A stretch of DNA of 64,000 bases, taken from positions 87,812,627 through 87,876,626 of the forward strand of contig JBANSL010000004.1 of assembly GCA_037127255.1 (NCBI GenBank). Reading direction: 5' to 3'. The DNA comes from Persicaria tinctoria. Lineage: Eukaryota; Streptophyta; Magnoliopsida; Caryophyllales; Polygonaceae. Both the position numbers and the translations under genes were made by a program. Positions 33,885-47,300 of the stretch are shown here, piece by piece. The notes beneath the pieces were generated by a model. That model ran no database searches. It was not told where the DNA came from and saw nothing but the letters and a program-made list of their open reading frames with translations. How positions within the stretch are numbered: position 1 is the first letter of the stretch; each line of letters starts with the position of its first letter.

Positions 33885-34274
33885 TGTCATTTTCAGTTTC
33901 AGATTGAACTTATGCTTCTATTATTTATTAGTGTAATTTTTGGAGTGAATGTTTTGGAGTTTGGACTGAATGTTTAGTGTTATACTGTAATGCACCAAAG
34001 ATATGTTTGTTTCCTAAATCAGACAGACAATGTATGTTTCACGAGCTAAAAAGTAAAAACGAGCTCAACTCGAGCTTTCAACAAAACAAGCTTCACATGA
34101 GCAGGAAACTTGAAAAAGAGCAAAACGAGTTCAAACGAGCTCGGCTCGAACAAAAATGAGCAAAACAAGCTCGAGCTCCTTATACAACTCGCAAGCCGAA
34201 TACAAGCAGGATTTTAAGCTCGTGGAAAAAATTAGGCTCGGCTCGATAAAAAACGAGCCGAACACGAGCACCTA

Positions 34275-35512
34275 AGCACTCGTTCGACTCGAATAATTAT
34301 GATATTGTTAAAAATGTTCTTACACCATAAATTTTATTATACTTGTTGAAGTGTAAGGTAAGAAACAACTTCATATGAATTTATTTAAATAAAGGTAAAA
34401 CTAATAAAAATAATTCAACATTTGAAGAAGTATTAAAAAAATATCTTCACCTTTAAACGATAAGAAAATACCCAAACTTAAGGGCCGGTGGTAATAAAAT
34501 ATCCTGATTTTTTTTGACTATAAATCTGGGCGAAAACGATGATATATAATTGATAAAGTTAATATTTTGGATGATATTAATTTCTTTTAATAAAAATAAT
34601 ATCATTTGACCAATTAAATATCATTGTTTAATTATTATTCATACAATTGAAGTATGGAGATATTTGTTTAAATCTCCTACAATAGATTATTTTAATTAAT
34701 TTTACCTTGAATAAATACGATTTAATATGAGTTTTTTAGTGACTTGTTTGAAAAGCAATTCTACCTAGGTTGTACCTTTTGGTGTTTTATTTGGTTTTCA
34801 TCTGATTGCCTTTTTTAGCATACCAAGTAAAGCTCAATTGCAACAAGTTAGCCCCTTGGTTTCTCTGTCTTTCTCCGTTTATCTATTTGATTGTTTTCGT
34901 ATCTCTTATATCATAACGGTTTGTCTGTAAATCAAATTTCCCAACCTTTTAAAGTATCGAGCTTGTCTAATTACTTTGAATTCCCCTTATAAAAAAATAA
35001 AAATAAAATAAATAGTCGCAACAAGTAAATTAAGGCACGAGATTTCAACATATATAACCATTTCCATACCATAACCTATGAAATGTCCATATGCTATTTA
35101 TAATTTGTTAGTTACACCATAGTTTCTTAGTTAATTTATTTCACAAGAAATGTCAATTGCTTTCTCATTGATTTTATAACTAAGTTCAAACACAATCATT
35201 TTCTTAATATCTATGCAACTTTGTCAATGTTTGATAAAAAGGGCCCATAATGTATTATTCCTTTGAGATACCTTGTTTTGAAAAGCAACAAAAAGCAAAC
35301 TCCTAGCCAAAAAATACATTTAACACACACAATGCAAAATCACTAGCTTTCCCACAAGGCAAAGAAGATACCAAAACCTTCCCCACCACTTACAACTTCT
35401 CCCTCCCAAGACATCACCAAAAACACTTGCAACCTCCATTGCCAAACCACTTTGTATAACTAACTTATATCTCTATTGAATTAATGTTTCCTTTGCAACC
35501 TGACTACAAGAT
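34275..35512. other. AT-rich spacer and upstream region of the NHL gene
   Basis: No gene is recognised. The last 200 bp are C/A-rich and likely hold the 5' leader of the gene starting at 35513. No clear TATA box at the expected distance could be singled out. Confidence 0.5.
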
Positions 35513-36206
35513 ATGCCAAATAAGAAGCCGGTGAGCCTCGACTCCGAGTCCCGGACCCACCCCTTGATATGGTGCTTTGCCATCATATGTACCGTGATCA
35601 CCTTGGCGGTTATCCTTACCGGGATCGTCGTGTTCATCGGGTACCTTGTGATTAGGCCCACGGTCCCGTTCGTTAGGGTCACTTACGCCCGCCTTGACGC
35701 GTTCAACTTTGACCAGACCGGCGTCCTCGCCACCAAGCTCACCATTGTGATCAATGCCGAGAACGACAACCGGAGGGCTCTCGCGAGCTTTTCCGATTTC
35801 AGGTGCAAGCCCTATATCTTGCTCAGGTTTTTTCTGATATATGGAAACTCCAAACTCCTCTTATTGTCAATTGGTTTTTAGATATATATTGAAGTTTGAT
35901 GGGATAAAAGTGGCCTCGCTGGAGCTGAGGCTGGGGGACACGTTGGAGGTGGGGAGGAACGAGTCGGTGCCGCTACAGTTCACGGTGGAGGCGAGCCCGA
36001 TACCGCTGAACCCGAACCAGATGACGTACGCGGGGCTGTCGCTGAAGAACAACGTGATACCTTTCGAGCTGAACGGACACTCGAGGGCGAGGTGGAAGGT
36101 GGGCCCACTGGGCTCGGTCAAGTTCTGGTGCAACATGGATTGCCTCCTCCAGTTTCGAACCACCGGAGAAAGTGTTCACTCCCATTGCAGCTCTAAGTCC
36201 ATTTAA
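35513..36206 (+). CDS. NDR1/HIN1-like (NHL) LEA_2 domain membrane protein
   Basis: Two exons, 35513-35802 and 35882-36206, join in phase 2 across a 79-bp GT-AG intron to give 204 residues. A short polar N-terminus is followed by one hydrophobic span at about residues 17-47 (PLIWCFAIICTVITLAVIL...), then a LEA_2 beta-sandwich with PFVRVTYARLDAFN near 51, TIVINAENDNRRA near 77 and GHSRARWKVGPLGSVKFWC near 163. Plant NHL proteins are type II plasma-membrane proteins of 200-250 residues, some involved in defence or stress responses; this fits in length and layout. Exon 2 is strikingly GC-rich. Family firm, paralogue unknown. Confidence 0.92.
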
Positions 36207-37535
36207 TTTAGATTTTTTTAATTAATTAATTAATTAGATGATCCATTATGAAAATTATCATCAACAAAATTGATTGGTTAAGTTGAATCGATCGATCAAT
36301 GAGCACAAAATCAAGTGGTAGGTCGGTACATAGAGATTAATTTTCGAATCAGTAATTGATGAGAGCAAGTTGAGGCGATTCGTTGCGGGAGATTGAGGAA
36401 TACTAATTAACTGCGTCTTCTATGTAAGCAATTAAGTGTAATGCTTTCTCAGCTGATGATGGATCGATCCCTCTTAATTTGCATTTATAGAACAATATAT
36501 AAATTTGTCCATAAATGTCAAAAAGTTTTGACAATAATACAAAAAGTACATGTTCATATATCTCTTGATTTGTCTATATATTATGCTGTGTGTGTTTTTA
36601 ACAATACAAAAAGTATATGTGTCGATCGTATACATCTTTTGATTTATCTGTCATGTTATGTATCTGATCAGCTTATTAGATATTCCGTATACATTTTATT
36701 TATTTATGCATCTCAAATAAGTTACTATATTATATCTTTATTTATATATTGTTTAAAAATAAAAGTAATTTGATACACTAGACATGTATCTCTGGTGTTT
36801 GAAGAGGGCAAAAATCGACGGATAAAAGGTTCTAAAATAAGAGACATATATCGAGTGATTAGAGACATAGAGAATGGAAAAAAAATCATCCGACGTATAT
36901 TGTATATTTATCCATATAGGGTGTAGATACACCTTAAATCCGGATTAGGCGTGGCAGTGGACGTAAATCAATGTGGTGCCACGTACGAATCGATGTTGAA
37001 GTAGACATTGAAAATCGAAGGCAAATCATAGTTTAGAACACTAAGGCGCGTTCATATCGACGTGATGCCCTAAACACTAATTTTGCGGTTTATTTAGTTT
37101 CCACGATCTTTATATTTCAGATGACATTTATAATAGAGAAATTTTGGTAGACATAAAAAGTAATGCAAAGACCACACTGTCTCTACGTGCTGTTAGCTAG
37201 GGTTTCTTTAAATGTCTTTGAAAAACCAAAATTACTCCTACAAATATCATTTTCTTGTCACGTACCACTCACTCTCCGCCTATCTTTCTGTACATATGTA
37301 CAACTCCACACACACTTTGTTAATTGAAATTATTCAATAACTCTTACGGTCCTATACTATAGGCCACCTTCAATCCATGCTTAAATCTCTCAACAACTCC
37401 AATACGAGATCTCTTTCAATATCGCCTCGAAATCAAAGATTGGTGGTTCTTCGTAAACAAAAGCTATATAAAGGATGATTTTCTGCAATATTGATTTTTA
37501 AGAATGGTTTTGAGCAATATGCCGTGAGAAGGACG
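36207..37535. other. Intergenic region; right edge enters a LINE remnant
   Basis: This holds the 3' untranslated region of the NHL gene and then AT-rich sequence. From about 37490, broken coding (ICREKDAFW) is continued by SSLSS at 44338 after the hAT insertions, which places the LINE endonuclease on both sides. How far the LINE extends to the left is not clear. Confidence 0.45.
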
Positions 37536-37547
37536 CTTTCTGGTAGG

Positions 37548-39671
37548 TAGGGGTGGTATCTGAGCCGAACAGCTCGAGCTCGGCTCGAAAAAGCTCGACT
37601 CGAGCTCGTTCAAAGAGGTGAAACAAGCCGAGCTTGAACACTTTTTTAGGCTCGAGCCGAGCCCGAGCCGAGCTCAGAAGCTCGATAGAGGAAATTACGA
37701 AAATACCCCTAGGTTATGAGGGAGGAGGGTTTAGGCGTAGAAAAGGTTGTTCGGCTTTAGCTGTTCATTCGGCCGCTTCTCTTCTTTCTCCTCATCTCCT
37801 GTGACCTGTGCTCCTGGTTCGTTCAAGGAGGCTTTCACTCGTCCTTCCTTCCCTCAGGGCTCAGGCGGCGTTGTTCGTTCAAGGAGTCTCTCACACAGGT
37901 GGCACTGTTCGTTCAGGGTTCTCACTCGTCCTCCTTTTGCTCGATTTGAGAAGGGGCGTCATCTCCTTCGTCTTCAATGGAACTCACTTCCGCTTTCCCC
38001 TCTCTCGCAGATCTGAGAAGGGGCCAAGGGTCGCTGCCTGCTGGCTTGTCCTCAACCCTCACCTGGCTCTTCCACAATCAATCCACAAAGATCTCTCTCG
38101 AGCCTCGATTAGGTAAGGAACTTTTATTCTCTCTCTCCCCCATATCTCTATCTCGAGCCTCGATTGAGTCTAGCCTCTCTCTTGCAGATCTGCAAAGGGC
38201 CGCTTGACTTGCCTTTAACCCTCGTCGTCGCTTCCATCCAACCATCCAGGTTCCTTTGCTTTTGAGCTTGTTTAGGGTATGCAACTCATCTCCGATTCTT
38301 GGATTGTTAGGCTTAGAAAGATTTCTTGCTTGGTTTTTCTCTTGATGCATAAGCTAAGTTTGTAGGTTTATTAGTTTTTTGTGTCAATTTTGAATCTCAA
38401 CTTTGTTCACATGAGAAGCTGAACTCGGAGACATATTTTGAAGAGGATGAATGTCAAGTTTGTAGGTTTATCTCTTTTTTATTTGCTTCTCAGATTATGT
38501 TGTTTGTCTCCTCCCTCTCATTCCTTCATCCTCAATTGATGACTTTTGTTTGTTTCAATTGTTTTTCATTTCTGATTTTTGAAGTTATAAACTTGCTAAT
38601 TAATAGATGACTGATTCCTCGAATGTTCATATCAGTAGTGCAAGTATGATGATATATTGATAAATGATAAGCATATAGGAAATTATTGTTATATGTCCAG
38701 TAATATGCTTGTGGATGAAAGTTGTAACTTGTTATCCATTTATGTCCTTGGTTTGCAGATTTACCTTATTACTATGAGTCTATTACTAAGAGCATGTTTG
38801 CCAATTAGTTAACTTTGTTTCGTAACCGGTATATTGTAATTGTGAATTGCAGTTAAGCTAGATGAGTTCCCTTAGTATAGTTATCAATTAGTTAACTTTT
38901 TTCTGTTTATGGTTTTACCACAATTGCAAAAATACATGTACTTTAAAGTTTAAAGGAAATTAAGAGTCAAACTGAATGAAGGAGATCAATGGTTTATATC
39001 AAAGATTTGTCACACATGGTCTTGCTGTCATATTTTTAGTTCTCAGGGCTCCTTTGTTGCTGCATCCAGCCTTACGTTTGCTGAACTAGTTACCTTTTTT
39101 ATGTGGATTGGTGGGTAGATAAATTGTTCTTGTATATTAATTCCAATTCCATGTCCACATATGCAGGAGCTAATTAAGGATTGGTCTGATTGCTGAAGTC
39201 TGAACTCCCCGAAAGTGCTTCGACAACTATCCTTAGATCCTCCTTTCGAGTTATTAGTGTTTTAGTTCAAATTTATTTAGTTACATGTATTTCGAACAAT
39301 ATCTATATTTCAACCTTATGTTTGTAGCATAAAACAATATCCATATTTCAAAGTTATGTGTTGTATTTTTTTTTATATCCATATTGCAAGTTGCACAACT
39401 ACTGTAATTCTCATTTACACAGCTCAGAACCGAGCTTGAACGAGCCGAACGAGCCCAGGCGACGAGCTCGAACGAGCCTAAGCTCGTTCGTTCGGCTTGT
39501 TCGAGCCTAAACAAGCCGATCTCGAGTTTTCTCTTGGGCTCGCGAGCTGAGCTTGAACACAAAAAAAAAGCTCGAACAAAATTTGGGCTCGAGCTCGGCT
39601 CGGCTCGTTTTCCGTTCGAGCCAAGCTTGAACATGTCAAGCTCGGCTCGTTCGGCTCGTATACCACCCCTA
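37548..39671. mobile_element. Non-autonomous hAT element A, inserted on the left edge of element B
   Basis: TIRs TAGGGGTGGTAT (37548) and ATACCACCCCTA (ending 39671) are followed inward by GAGCTCGGCTCG-type subterminal repeats. A perfect 8-bp target duplication CTGGTAGG flanks it (37540-37547 and 39672-39679). The interior has a CT-rich, GC-richer leader-like part (37740-38260) and then AT-rich, intron-like sequence; no transposase. The target comprises the last four bases of element B's left target duplication and the first four of B's TIR, so A is the younger insertion. Confidence 0.88.
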
Positions 39672-39675
39672 CTGG

Positions 39676-42600
39676 TAGGGGTGATATACGAGCTCACGAG
39701 CTCGAGTACTCAATGTTCAAGCTCGGCTCGTTTATAAACGAGCCAAGCTCGAGCTTCATATGAAAACGAGCTCAAGCCTGCACTCGAACTCGGCTCGCGA
39801 GCTGGGGGAGATACTCGAGATCGAGCTCGTGAGCTCGTTTACAGTATTCGAATTGCAGTACCTAATAACCTGTTGTATAGCTTGATTTGTATTCAATCTC
39901 AACCCTATGCAAAATACCTAATAACCTAAATAATTGAATTGCAAAGGAATCTAAAACATCACACCAGTATTCAGAGTACAACCCGACATTACAAAGTTCA
40001 AATACATCGTAAACTCGAAATAGATAAAGTTCGAAATAGAACAACATAAATGCAACACACGAACACAACAACGACATAAGCAACACGGTACGCAACATGA
40101 ACAATAACATTCGGGCACTTGGGCAGCAACGACACGAACACGGGCTGGAAAAATAAGAAATAAGAACATCAGCAATGAGAAAATAAAGAAGGGCTGGAAA
40201 AACATTATATGAATTCAGTGAGTTTTCAATCCACAACACAAGTTGTAAATGAAGTCCAACTTTCACCCTAAAACCAAACATTAACATACATGAATTCAGT
40301 GAGTTTTCAATCCACAAATTAAGCTTACTGTTTTTTTAGCATTAACAAATTAAACCAAACATTGACATTATATCACTATCAAAGGCTAAAACCAAAAATT
40401 AAGCTTACTGTTTTTTGAGCATTTCTAATCAACAGAGAGCAGCAACATTACAACATCCCAACAGCAGCAACAACAACACAAAATTCTAGTTGTAAATTAC
40501 AGCAGCAACACCATTGAATGTTCGAGTAAATAAAATGAGAGATGGAATTTACAACAGCTTGAAGGAACTAAAATCATATAACTAAAATGCAATAAAATGA
40601 GAGATGGAATTACCTTAATTTGAATCATCTAGGCTTTCCAAATCGAGTAAATCCAAATCCGACTTAAACCAATTCTGTCCACACACAAGTGCTTCCAATG
40701 TTTCATCACCCAAAGAGCATCGATCATCCCCAAGAACTCGATGCCCAGTGCTAAAGGCCGACTCGGAAGGCACACTAGTTATCGGAACATCCATAATATC
40801 CCGAGCCATCTGGGATAAGATTGGAAAGCGTGTCACATGTTGCTTCCAGTGGTTCAAGATATCAAAAGCTTTTCCACCTTCATCCAACCCGTCATCGATA
40901 TATTTATCAATCTCTTTTGTAGATGGACGCGCAGTAGATTTGTTCTTCAACCATTCTTGAAAATCCACCATATCTTGTTCTCCTACGCTACTGATTTCTT
41001 CTTCAACGGAATCAGACATACCGGTTCTAGCCATGTTACACTTGTTCCTAGAATATTCTTCGAAGAGTGCATTCAATTCACGCATCACATATTGAACCCT
41101 ACCTTCAACATTTTCTGCTCCATATAGCTTCTCGAACACGAATTCGATCCATTCTACCTTCTTGCGAGGATCCAACACTAGAGCTATTATCATCAAAAGA
41201 TTGGTGTCCTGCCAATACTTATCAAATTTCGCTTTCATTTTCTGAACCATGGTCTTCATGAACGGTCTTTGATCTTTCTCATATTCATCTAGGAGCTGCT
41301 TGATCTTCCAAATTTCAGGAAAATACAAATTCGAAGTTACATAATCCCTCCCTGAGAAGAGTTCTGTAACATTGTTGAAAACAGCCAGAAACTTGCAAAC
41401 ATCTCGAGCTATTTTCCACTCCTCTTCAGATGGTGCCAATTTATATGAAGTGTCTCTAATGGCATACCTTAAGAAAGCCTCTTTGAATATAAGTGCCCTC
41501 TCTAACATATGGTAGGTGGAGTTCCATCGGGTTGGAACATCAAAAATCAACTTCTTATTGGTTGGCAAACCCATGTTCTTCACAACTTCATTCCATTTGT
41601 GAAGACGAGAAGGGGTCAAGTTGATGTACCTCACACTGTCACGAACTTTATCAATAAAGCCCTTGAGAGCTTCCAACCCACTTACACCATGAGATTCAAG
41701 ATATGTGCACAACATCTAACTTGCAAGATCTTCCCGTCAAAGTAGAGAGCACCTCTGGACTCAAACTGTTCTTTCAGAGCTCGAGTGGCCGTATCATTTG
41801 AAGTTGCATTGTCGAATGTAATTGAAGAAACTTTATCTTCAAGACCCCATTCAGATAGGCAATTAGATATTTTATCAGCAATAGCAACTCCCGTGTGCGG
41901 TGGGGGCAACAAACCGAAATTTAAGATGCGATTTTGCAACTTCCACTCCTCATCAACATAGTGCCCAGTGATGCATATATACGATTTGGTTTGCTTAGAA
42001 GTCCATAAATCTGAAGTTAAGCTAACCCTTCCAACATTTGCAAAACTTGCCTTCATCTTTTCCTTTTCTTCTTTATACAGCTTCATTACACGACCTTTAA
42101 TACAAAGACGTCCAACTGGCTCATACCTTGGGTTAAGCAACTTGTTGTGAATTCTAAACCACTTATGCTCAACCATAGAAAATGGATACTCATGAACCAT
42201 TATCATCTTCGCTGTAAAATCATAGACTCCTTCCTTATCATACTTGTAAGATGTCAACGAACCACTTCCTGCAGAATCGAAGCTCAACATTGTCTGTTGA
42301 GATCCACCTTTACCTTTACCCAAAAGTAGAGTTTTTTTTACAGTACAAGAATTCACATGCCTTATGTAGGAAGATGTTGGCCCTCCTTTGCTAACCGTCA
42401 TCTTGAGGCCACAATAGTTGCATTTCACAAACTTTTTGCCCTTCTCTTCAACTTCAATCACCTCATCCCAAATCTGCTTCGTCTTTTTTCTCTTCTTACC
42501 AACCACATTCCCAGTCATTTCTGTTGCCTCGTCAACTTCCTCATTCGAAGGAGCTGTGGCAGAAGCCCCTATGTCGACTGATTCATTGACACCTTGAGAC

Positions 42601-44329
42601 TCATTGACATTTGGAGACTCGTTGACATTTGGAGACTCATTGACATTTGGAGATGACATAATCTACAAATAAATTATCATCACAAATCAGAATTCCCCGT
42701 CTACAAATTGACATTGAAAAACTTTACACATCCATAATATAAATGAAGTAAAACAAATTGCTTCACTTACTTGGTCAATAAGGGACATTATCTCCACAGG
42801 TAAGAAGCTCAACTCTTTCTTAATTTATCCAATAAACTGGTTAAGCAACAACAAACTATTAGACTAATTCATATCCAACAAACTCATTAAGCAACAACAA
42901 ACTCATGAGATTCGTAGCCAACAAAGCTATCAGATTCAAAGCTAAAAAAGCTATCAGATTCAAAGCTAACAAAGCTATCAGACTAATTTGTAGCCAACAA
43001 AGTCATTAATCAACAACAAAATAATCAGATTCGTAGCCAACAAAGCTATCAGATTCAAAGGTAACAGGTGCTAAAAATTTAAGTTGCTACAAATTTCTGG
43101 ATTCAAAGGCGACTGTAATTTCTGGATTGAGATTTGGGACAGGTGCTACAAATTTAAGTTACACTGTATAGAAACAAAAATTATTGCATAATAAAGGAAA
43201 GCAGCAATATTCAACAGCTCCAAACCAGATCAAAGTCCACCTCGCTGGAATGTATCAAAATAAAATCAAACACGCAACAACGTCAAAAGCTGCATAATAC
43301 AGCACATCTTCGAATCTCATTTATCTTTAGAAGGCATGTTTCCTAAACATTATTCATTCGCCATCGGCTACAAACCTTAAACAACTAATTTCCCGACTCT
43401 GATCAATCCATCTTAATTTCTATTATCACTTCACAGCCAATAGTATTTCAAAAGGAACAAATCAACTCTAAAATATCAATAATTTGCATGCGAAAAGAGG
43501 TTTAAACTCGACAAACAAGCATATCCAGATCCCCAATAATGGGAACAGCCACAAACCGACATGAATTAGACGCAATTACATCCAAAAAATGGAGAGCAAC
43601 AACGAACGAAAATGGAGAGCAACAATGAACCTTCTCTTCAGCGCCGGAGAGCAACAACGAACGAAAATGGAGAGCAACAACTCTTTCTTTCCTCTGCAAA
43701 TGGAAACACATATGAGATCTGAAATGGAAACGCAAATGGAGAGCGCTGGACAGTCGAACAAAAATGGAGAGCAACAACTCTTTCTTACCTCCGGAGTCCG
43801 GACAGTACTTTTGAAGGGAGAGCAACACTGGTGACGGCTACGTTGGAGGGTGACCGAAGACGGCTTCGCTGGACTCCAGACAGAAGACGGCTTCGCTGTA
43901 CCAAGTGCTGGACAGTCGAACGAAAATGGAGAGCAACACCGTGACAGAAGACGCCTTCGCTGGAGGGTGACCGGTGACGGGCACGGCTACGGCTTCGCTG
44001 GACTGGACTCTAGAGGCAGTGGAGAACTGGAGGCCAGGGTGAGGCCGTGAGGCGGTGGGGGTGACGAATTTAGGGTTTCTGTCGCGCGGAAGCGGAATGG
44101 GGATGACGGGGTCAGGGCTGCGAAACAAATTGCTTGTAATTGGGGGGTAATTTCATCAATTCAAGTATATACCGAGTAGTCGAGCTACTCGATCTCGAGC
44201 TCGAGATCGGCTCGAGCTCATTTACAGGCTCGAACTCGGCTCATTTATTATTCGAGCGATCCCGAGTCGAGTTTTTATCGAGCCGAGCCCGAGTCGATCC
44301 CGAGCTACTCGGCTCGCGTATCAGCCCTA
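39676..44329 (-). mobile_element. hAT element B with its own transposase gene
   Basis: The left end TAGGGGTGATATACGAG (39676) pairs with the right end, which inverts to TAGGGCTGATACGCGAG (ending 44329). Subterminal ACGAGCTCG repeats line both ends. Its 8-bp target duplication CTTTCTGG is at 37536-37543 on the left, displaced by element A, and at 44330-44337 on the right. The transposase gene runs on the minus strand, with a GC-rich leader (about 43500-44130) and repeats of the AGCTATCAGATTCAAAG type (42930-43060). It inserted into a LINE. Confidence 0.9.
40615..42659 (-). pseudogene. hAT transposase, two overlapping frames (one frameshift)
   Basis: The first ORF (42659-41682) begins with a repeated NESPNV motif, then a BED zinc finger (CNYCGLKMT ... 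HVNSC, roughly residues 77-110), then the start of the RNase H-like catalytic fold (FANVGRVSLTSDLWTS, residues ~204-220; CCAHILNLMV at its end). The second (41715-40615) continues with DSVRYINLTPSRLHKW, PTRWNSTYHMLERAL and the C-terminal hAT dimerisation region (FPILSQMARDIMDVPITSV, SESAFSTG). Sequence on both sides of the break (about 41690-41712) is well conserved, so one small deletion with a resulting stop is the only evident lesion. It would otherwise encode roughly 680 residues. Confidence 0.9.
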
Positions 44330-44337
44330 CTTTCTGG

Positions 44338-47300
44338 TCTTCTCTTTCCTCTACTATTAGAAACATTGATGGATCGACTCTTAATAATAATGGGAGACTT
44401 GAATGAGATTCTAGAACCAGCTGATATATTAGGAGGAAATCCCCCAACTATGAATAGATTTAGACGACTTAATGATATCATTACAACATATAACCTGATA
44501 GATGCCCCAACTTGTGGAAACAAATACATTTGGAGGAAAAGGGGAAAAGGACCTGACAATATATTCGAAAAATTAGATAGATCCTTGGTAAGCTACAATC
44601 TTATGCAACAATTCCCTAATCTTTACACAAAAACACATGCATTTATAAAATCGGATCATTAACAGATCACACTAGAATTGATGAAAAATAAAAAACCTAA
44701 GCTACATCCACTTAAGTTTGAAATGGTATGGACTACTAGAACAGACTATGAAGCACTTATTCGGACTGCTTGGCGTATCAATCCCCCGGGATCCCAAATG
44801 TACAAACTAGCCAAAAAAACTACAGGAGGTAAAAAAAGAAGAGTAGATTATGGAGTAAGGTTACCTTTGGCAATATTTTTCGCCAAATTACCCAAGTACA
44901 AACCGAACTGTAGAACCTACAAGCAAGACTATACATCACATATGACCGCAATATAGAGAGCAAAATAAGTAGGCTCACTACCAAACATGCCTCACTACTA
45001 AATTATCAGCATAAATATTGGGGCCAACGAGCAAAAAAAAAAAACACATATCAAGTTGAACGATATATGCTAACACAAAGTACTTCCACAGAATAGCAAC
45101 TGGACGTCGTAATAAAAATATAATAAAGATGATTCAATCTGCCGACGGGGTAACCTTAAGAAATGAAAAGGACATAAGAGAACACATTAAGGTGGATTTT
45201 GCCAAGCGGTATACCCTACAACCAAGACAGCACATACCAAGAAATTTACTAAACAATATCAATACCGAACTCACAACTGAAGACAATGACTGACTAACAA
45301 GGCAAGTCTCCAACTCGGAAATTAAAAATGCCGTTTTCAGCCTAGCTAATGACAAGTCGCTTGGTCCCGATGGGTTTCCAGCTGGTTTTTTCAAAAAGTA
45401 CTGGTATATCATTGAACCTGCGGTGGTCAAAGCTGTCAAAAGCTTTTTTCTAAGAGGACGAATCCTAAAACAAACAAACCCTAATCCCAAAGTGTGAGGA
45501 TCCGACTATGACATCCCACTACAGACCCATAAGCCTATGTTCCACGACCTATAAGATAATCTCGAAGATTCTGGTGGCACAGCTTACAAAAATTATTCCT
45601 AAGATCATTAACCCTTTACAAAGTGCATTCTCATCAGGCAGATCCATACAAGACAACATATTAATAGCCAACGAAGTCTTTCACTCCTTCACCAAGAAAA
45701 AAGGAAACTTAGGATGGATGACAATTAAACTCGATATGGAAAAGACTTTTAATTTGGTTGACTGGAATTTTTTACTAACAACACTCATGAAATTTGGGTT
45801 CTCAAACCAATTCTCTGGCTGGACCAGGGAATGTATAACTACAGTTTCATACTCGATTCTAATAAACAACGATTCGACAGATGTGTTTTACCCACAGTGT
45901 GGACTGCGACAGGGAGACCCTTTATCACCATACCTATTTCTCATACTCTCCGAGGTTCTTGCAAGAGGACTTCAGAATGAAGCTACACAACCGCAAAGTC
46001 ACTTAGGATTAAACATCACTAGAAACGGGACTAGGATCCCATTCTTACCCGATTTCTAGTTCATTTTGTATAGGACTCTTTGTCTTGTTTCCGCATTTAA
46101 AGAGGTTTGAAAGTGCGAATGTCATCTTTGCCTCTGCTACTCAGACAACTTGCAACCAAATCAATAAAATACTAAAGGAATACACATCTCTGTCCGAACA
46201 AAGAGTTAATATGCATAAATCGCACTTTCAAACCTCTTTAAATGTGGAAACGAGACAAAGGACTCTTACACAAAATGAACTAGAAATCGGGTACAAGGCG
46301 AACTTGGGTAACTATTTGGGTTGCCCAATTATATGCGGTCGACCGACTAAAGAAGACTTTGGAGACTTGTTATCAAACACAAAATCACAGCTCCATCGTT
46401 GGAAGGCTAACTGCCTTTCGCAAGCTGGACGATGTACTCTCATCAAGTCAACTCTATCTGCAAAACCATTACATTTGATACAATGCTTTCTGTTGCCAAA
46501 ATCAATACACAAAGAACTCGATAACATAAATAGGAATTTCTTATGGAACAAATTAAGGACCAAGGCACAAACCTCTAATCAACTGGTTCGATATCTGTAA
46601 GACTAAAGACAACGGGGGTTTGGAAATTAGAAACTCGGAAGACATGAACAAAGCTTTACAGCTGAAACTAATTTGGAAAATCCTAGCAGAACCCCAGAAT
46701 CCCTGGGTAACCATAATAAAAGAAAAATACCTCAAACAAAAAGACATTCTGCATTAATATAAAAAAAAAGGGGCTCATCCTGACAATGGACTCAACTAAC
46801 AAAGCTAATCCCTTTGTTCAAGGCTGGTATCCGTTGGTCCATTGGTGATGGAAAAAAATATCAACTTTTGGACAGGGACTGAACCTCTCATTAATATATT
46901 ATCTAGCCAATCAAAGTTAATCATTTTATTAAAGCAGACAAAACATGGGACCATGATAAAATAAATACCTCGCTACAACAAATCTTACCCAACGCAGTAA
47001 TAGAATCCATAAAAGTTACACCAATACCACATAACATACACATGGATAGATTATACTGGAAATGGAGAAGGAATGACAGTTGGTTCTCTACCAAGTCAGC
47101 CATAGATATGATCAACTATATGAAACATCACCGAAAATCGGATATGTGGTAGATTTGGAATCTCGACATCTCACCAGAAATAAAAACATTCCTTTGGAAA
47201 ATCTCACGAAATGGCATACCCACTACATTCAAATCAGCACCCCGCCATCTAGGAATACCCACAAATTGCCCACATTGTGACTCCCACTGTGAGGATCTGC

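Larger units (their letters stand above)
32841..34274. mobile_element. hAT-like element remnant, left end not found
   Basis: Both edges (32841-32890; 34030-34274) are rich in ACGAGC/GCTCGG subterminal repeats like the hAT pair at 37548-44329, and the right edge ends GAGCACCTA, an inverted TAGGTGCTC. The interior has a CT-rich leader-like block (32940-33370). No 8-bp target duplication or matching left TIR was found. The LINE-like insertion at 28648-32827 sits close to where the left end should be. Confidence 0.4.
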
